Assembly (NCBI RefSeq): GCF_016901855.1
Contig: NZ_JACJKY010000003.1
Coordinates: 107,799 to 171,798, forward strand
Length of the DNA stretch: 64,000 nt
Origin: Merdimmobilis hominis
GTDB lineage: Bacteria; Bacillota; Clostridia; Oscillospirales; Ruminococcaceae
Direction of reading: 5' to 3'
Below, piece by piece: positions 61,703-64,000 of the stretch. The position numbers and the translations under genes were made by a program. The stretch's first letter is position 1; each line of letters opens with the position of its first letter. The notes below the pieces were generated by a model. The model was given only the letters and a program-made list of their open reading frames with translations, had not been told where the DNA came from and searched no databases.

Positions 61703-62694
61703 AGCATAAGCATGAGGCCCACGCCGCCGATCAGCAGCGCCCCTTTCCAGTGACGGACAAGGAACGACGCCCCCTTTTTGCTTTCCTTGGCGGCTTTCTT
61801 GGCGGCTGCGGCGCTGGCCTGCGCGGTCTTGGCGGCGGCTCCCGCCGCGCCCTGTGCCGTCTGGCCTGCGGCCCTCGCTGCTCTGGCGTAGTCACGCTTG
61901 ATTTTCTGCTTCTGCCAGAACCGGGAAACGGGGTTGCTCACCGCCTGCGCCAGCTCCGGGTTATCCCGCAAAGATTTCTGGTAGATATACTCGGCGTTGG
62001 CGGCAATGGATTTCCGTTCCGCCTTGGCTGCGGCCCGGTAGGGTTTGAGCTTGTGGCGGCGGATGCCGCTGCGGATGGCCCTGCCCGCCTGCCGTTCGGC
62101 AAGTTCTTCCCCCTTGTGGCCGCCCTCCACGCCCACATTTTCGCCCTCGACTTCATGGATTTTGCCGTGGACGAACAGCCCGGCTTCCTGAACCGGGCGG
62201 CTCATGGGATTGGGCTTTAGCTTGGGGGCCGGTTTCTCCACCTTGTCAAAGCGCAGCTTGGTCTTGGCCCTGCCGGATGCCTTGTCGTAGACGGTTTCGG
62301 TGGTGACAACGCGCTTTTGGGGCAGCGCGTTTTTGGCAGCGTCCAGCTTATCCGCCTTTTTCTCTGCCTTGTGGATGTACTTGGAAAGCTGGGGGTCAGC
62401 CCGTTCCTCGGCGGTAAATTGCAGCCGGGAAGATGGCCGGTGCAGGGCTTCGCCTGCCTCCGTCACCACGTCCCCGGCGTCCTTGGCCGCCCGTTTCGCC
62501 TTGCGGCGGTCGCGGATGTCCCCGGCCCGTTCCAGTACCTTTTCCGCAGCGCCGCCCGGCTCGGCAGCAGAATATTCCTGCTCGGCCTCCCGGCTGGACA
62601 CGTTGACGCTCTCGCCGGTGGTCTGGTTATCCAGCGTCAGGCCGTCGCGGGTCATGCGCTGCGTCACCTTGTCACGGGGTTTTAAGGGCTTCAT
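61615..62694 (-). pseudogene. CD1108-type membrane protein, C-terminal two thirds deleted
   Basis: The first ~333 residues match the CD1108 family: KPLKPRDKVTQRMTRDGLTL, NPMSRPVQEAGLFVHGKIHE, an Ala/Lys-rich helix and the membrane segment KGALLIGGVGLMLMLIM. After that M the frame reads 25 unrelated residues and stops at 61615, whereas relatives continue with a wall-hydrolase domain. The coding bases beyond the junction belong to the next gene in another frame, which proves a deletion and not a sequencing error. GGAGGTGATTTGCC precedes ATG 62694. Confidence 0.85.
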
Positions 62695-62725
62695 GGCAAA
62701 TCACCTCCTTTTTCGGCCCCGCGCC

Positions 62726-62932
62726 TCATACCGTGGCCCCCTCGCCTAACCGGGTCGTCATAATCCTGTAAAGCTGGGTGTTCTGCGGGATGGGGTTCTT
62801 AAAGGGCAGGATCACGTTCTCGTAAATCAAAAGCCCCTCGCCGGGTTCCGAATTGTCCACATACCGTAGCTGCTGCGGGGAAATGTTCAATCGCTCCGCA
62901 AGGATTTTTCGGTCGCCGGACGCCTGATTTAG
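62726..62932 (-). pseudogene. C-terminal remnant of a second virB4
   Basis: About 69 codons: LNQASGDRKILAERLNIS, YVDNSEPGEGLLIYENVILP and NTQLYRIMTTRLGEG. Each stretch aligns with the end of the intact VirB4 at 37965 (LNQAASDRAKLAKLLNIS, YVTNADAGCGLI, TRLYALMTTKPGEG). The gene is cut at 62932, where module C starts in the opposite orientation. It shows that ICE-2 once had a full transfer module on the minus strand. Confidence 0.85.
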
Positions 62933-62933
62933 T

Positions 62934-63210
62934 ATGCACTGTCAAAAAAAGCCCGCCCCCGGCTACGGGGACAAGCGGCCATGAGTATGCACTATACCAT
63001 GTAAATCAACTGCATATTATTTCCTCTTTCGCCCGGTGGGTCTGCGACCTGCCGGGCGAAATTTGTTGTTTCCTGCGGCCCGCGCCACCAGCCAAAACTT
63101 TTTCAAGAAAATTTCCAAAAAGTGGCGTTTACCGGGTAGCTGGCGGCCTTTCATTTGTATCTTTGGCGGAAAGGGAGAGAACCACCGAAATCCCCCATAG
63201 AAAGGGGGTG
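62934..63210 (+). promoter_or_regulatory. Module C leader region, 5'-truncated
   Basis: ATGCACTGTC onward matches the middle of the module B leader (ATGTACTGTC). The hairpin CCCCCG/CGGGG and the TTTCGCCCGG/CCGGGCGAAA terminator-like stem are kept, but the start of the leader peptide is gone. From about 63090 the sequence is unlike A and B. Confidence 0.6.
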
Positions 63211-63215
63211 AAAAG

Positions 63216-63653
63216 ATGGAAACGATCCCCCGCAATGACTTTGATACGCGGAACCGCTATGACGCTTTCTGCAAGGCGGTACTCCGCAACGAGGCTAAAA
63301 ACTACCTGTCGGAGATGGCGCGGCACCGCGACCGTGAAAAGTCGCTGGAAGCCCTGACCCAGCAGGAATTGGACAAGCTCTCCGCCGTGGATCATTACCC
63401 CAGCGACAGCTACGTTTTTTCGTCGCATGGATATGACTTGCGGATCGACAACGAGCTTGTGGCCGAGGCTTTCGCCACCTTGCCGGAACAGGAACAAAGC
63501 ATTTTGATTTTGCACTGTGTTCTGGATATGGCAGACGGAGAAATCGGCAGCCTCATGGGAATGTCCCGCAGCGCCGTCCAGCGCCACCGCACAAAGACTT
63601 TGAACGAACTGCGGCAGAGATTGGAGGACAACGGAGGGAGGAAACAGGCATGA
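63216..63653 (+). CDS. ORF7-type sigma-70-like regulator, module C
   Basis: 145 aa with GGGGGTG upstream of ATG 63216. METIPRNDFDTRNRYDAFCK then NEAKNYLSEMARHRDREK and the HTH ADGEIGSLMGMSRSAVQRHR. The N-terminal two thirds differ from A and B by many residues, but its last 30 residues and the following ORF8 are nearly identical to module A at DNA level, so recombination within the gene is likely. Confidence 0.82.
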   Translation: METIPRNDFDTRNRYDAFCKAVLRNEAKNYLSEMARHRDREKSLEALTQQELDKLSAVDHYPSDSYVFSSHGYDLRIDNELVAEAFATLPEQEQSILILHCVLDMADGEIGSLMGMSRSAVQRHRTKTLNELRQRLEDNGGRKQA

Positions 63654-63780
63654 AGCAGCCCACATTCCACGGCAGGGTGCTTCTGCCCCTGTCTGTCTTT
63701 GCAGAGGCCCGCGCTGGTGATCCGCTGGCAATGGGGCGCATCTTGCGGTACTATGACGGCTACATGAATAAGCTGTGTAC
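63650..63780 (+). pseudogene. ORF8-type HTH gene, cut after codon ~44
   Basis: MKQPTFHGRVLLPLSVFAEA to GYMNKLCT is identical or nearly so to module A. After GTGTAC at 63775-63780 the sequence changes completely, while A continues with the second half of the HTH protein. The open frame continues by chance to 64000 but bears no relation to ORF8. Confidence 0.8.
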
Positions 63781-64000
63781 GGTCAAAAAAACTTCCCGTT
63801 TTTCAACGGGATATTATGCCCTTCATACTGAACTATCATGCCATGATTTACACGAACTAAAAAGAAACGCACTTGCTGTTGGGGCTGTTGTCCCATTCTG
63901 CAGGTGCGTTTTTCTATATAGAGGAACCCCATCATTCCCACGTTGTAGGGGGCCGCCCGACCAGTCTGAATTTCTCGCAATTCAGACTGATCGGAGGTAA
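63781..64000. other. Unidentified DNA interrupting ORF8 (possible mobile-element end)
   Basis: Starts GGTCAAAAAAACTTCCCG. A hairpin CCCGTTTTTCAACGGG is at about 63797-63812; a bidirectional terminator-like stem CGCACTTGC/GCAGGTGCG is at 63868-63908 followed by TTTTT; a third stem AGTCTGAATT/AATTCAGACT is at about 63963-63988, followed by GGAGGTAA. No recognised gene or transposase before the window ends. Confidence 0.45.

Noticed and set aside
63783..63980. 65-codon minus-strand frame at the right end
   Set aside because: It crosses two terminator-like hairpins and has no ribosome site.

Overview
The window looks like DNA from an anaerobic gut Firmicute (Clostridia, Lachnospiraceae/Oscillospiraceae type). 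This is inferred from the GC-rich Tn1549/Tn916-like conjugation genes, the SpaA/Cna-B adhesin with its class B sortase, and the overlapping-gene operon style. Almost all of it is mobile DNA; no rRNA, tRNA or CRISPR array was seen.

Layout. (1) 1-1807, minus strand: 602 codons of a Gly-rich repeat surface protein with no 5' end, probably cut by element insertion. (2) About 1.8-44.2 kb, plus strand: one long conjugative-element operon set (ICE-1). It holds ParA/ParB with a parS-like palindrome inside parB, a 1409-aa thioester/Cna-B adhesin, accessory proteins, a 3137-aa methylase-helicase that overlaps a tnpV gene in another frame, an AAA/DUF4143 ATPase, a Toprim protein, a HipB-HipA-like fusion, a candidate oriT with MobC and relaxase, and the transfer machinery: VirD4/TraG, Maff2, a TrbL-like protein split by a group II intron, PrgI, VirB4/TraE, sortase B and a CHAP hydrolase. 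(3) 44.2-47.9 kb: cargo and remnants, namely a tnpV fragment, a truncated AraC gene, an XRE regulator, and two AbrB regulators with an ABC-2 exporter. (4) 48.0-49.1 kb: regulatory module A (leader peptide, attenuator hairpins, sigma-like ORF7, HTH ORF8). Where xis/int would be expected there is a 113-bp inverted-repeat element and a small XRE gene.

(5) About 50.0-62.9 kb: a second, inverted and degenerate element (ICE-2), read right to left. It has an integrase frameshifted in a run of six G, intact xis, ORF8/ORF7 module B, a plus-strand two-component system with an FtsX-type ABC exporter as cargo, then minus-strand transfer genes. An internal deletion fuses a CD1108-type gene to the middle of another gene, and only the tail of virB4 is left. 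(6) 62.93-63.78 kb: module C, whose ORF8 is cut at 63780 by unidentified DNA that runs to the end.

Functionally, ICE-1 keeps partition, processing, coupling and secretion genes but shows no intact recombinase here. The only integrase, that of ICE-2, is frameshifted. Three copies of the ORF7/ORF8 module, two copies of the 113-bp repeat and several truncated genes point to repeated recombination between related elements.
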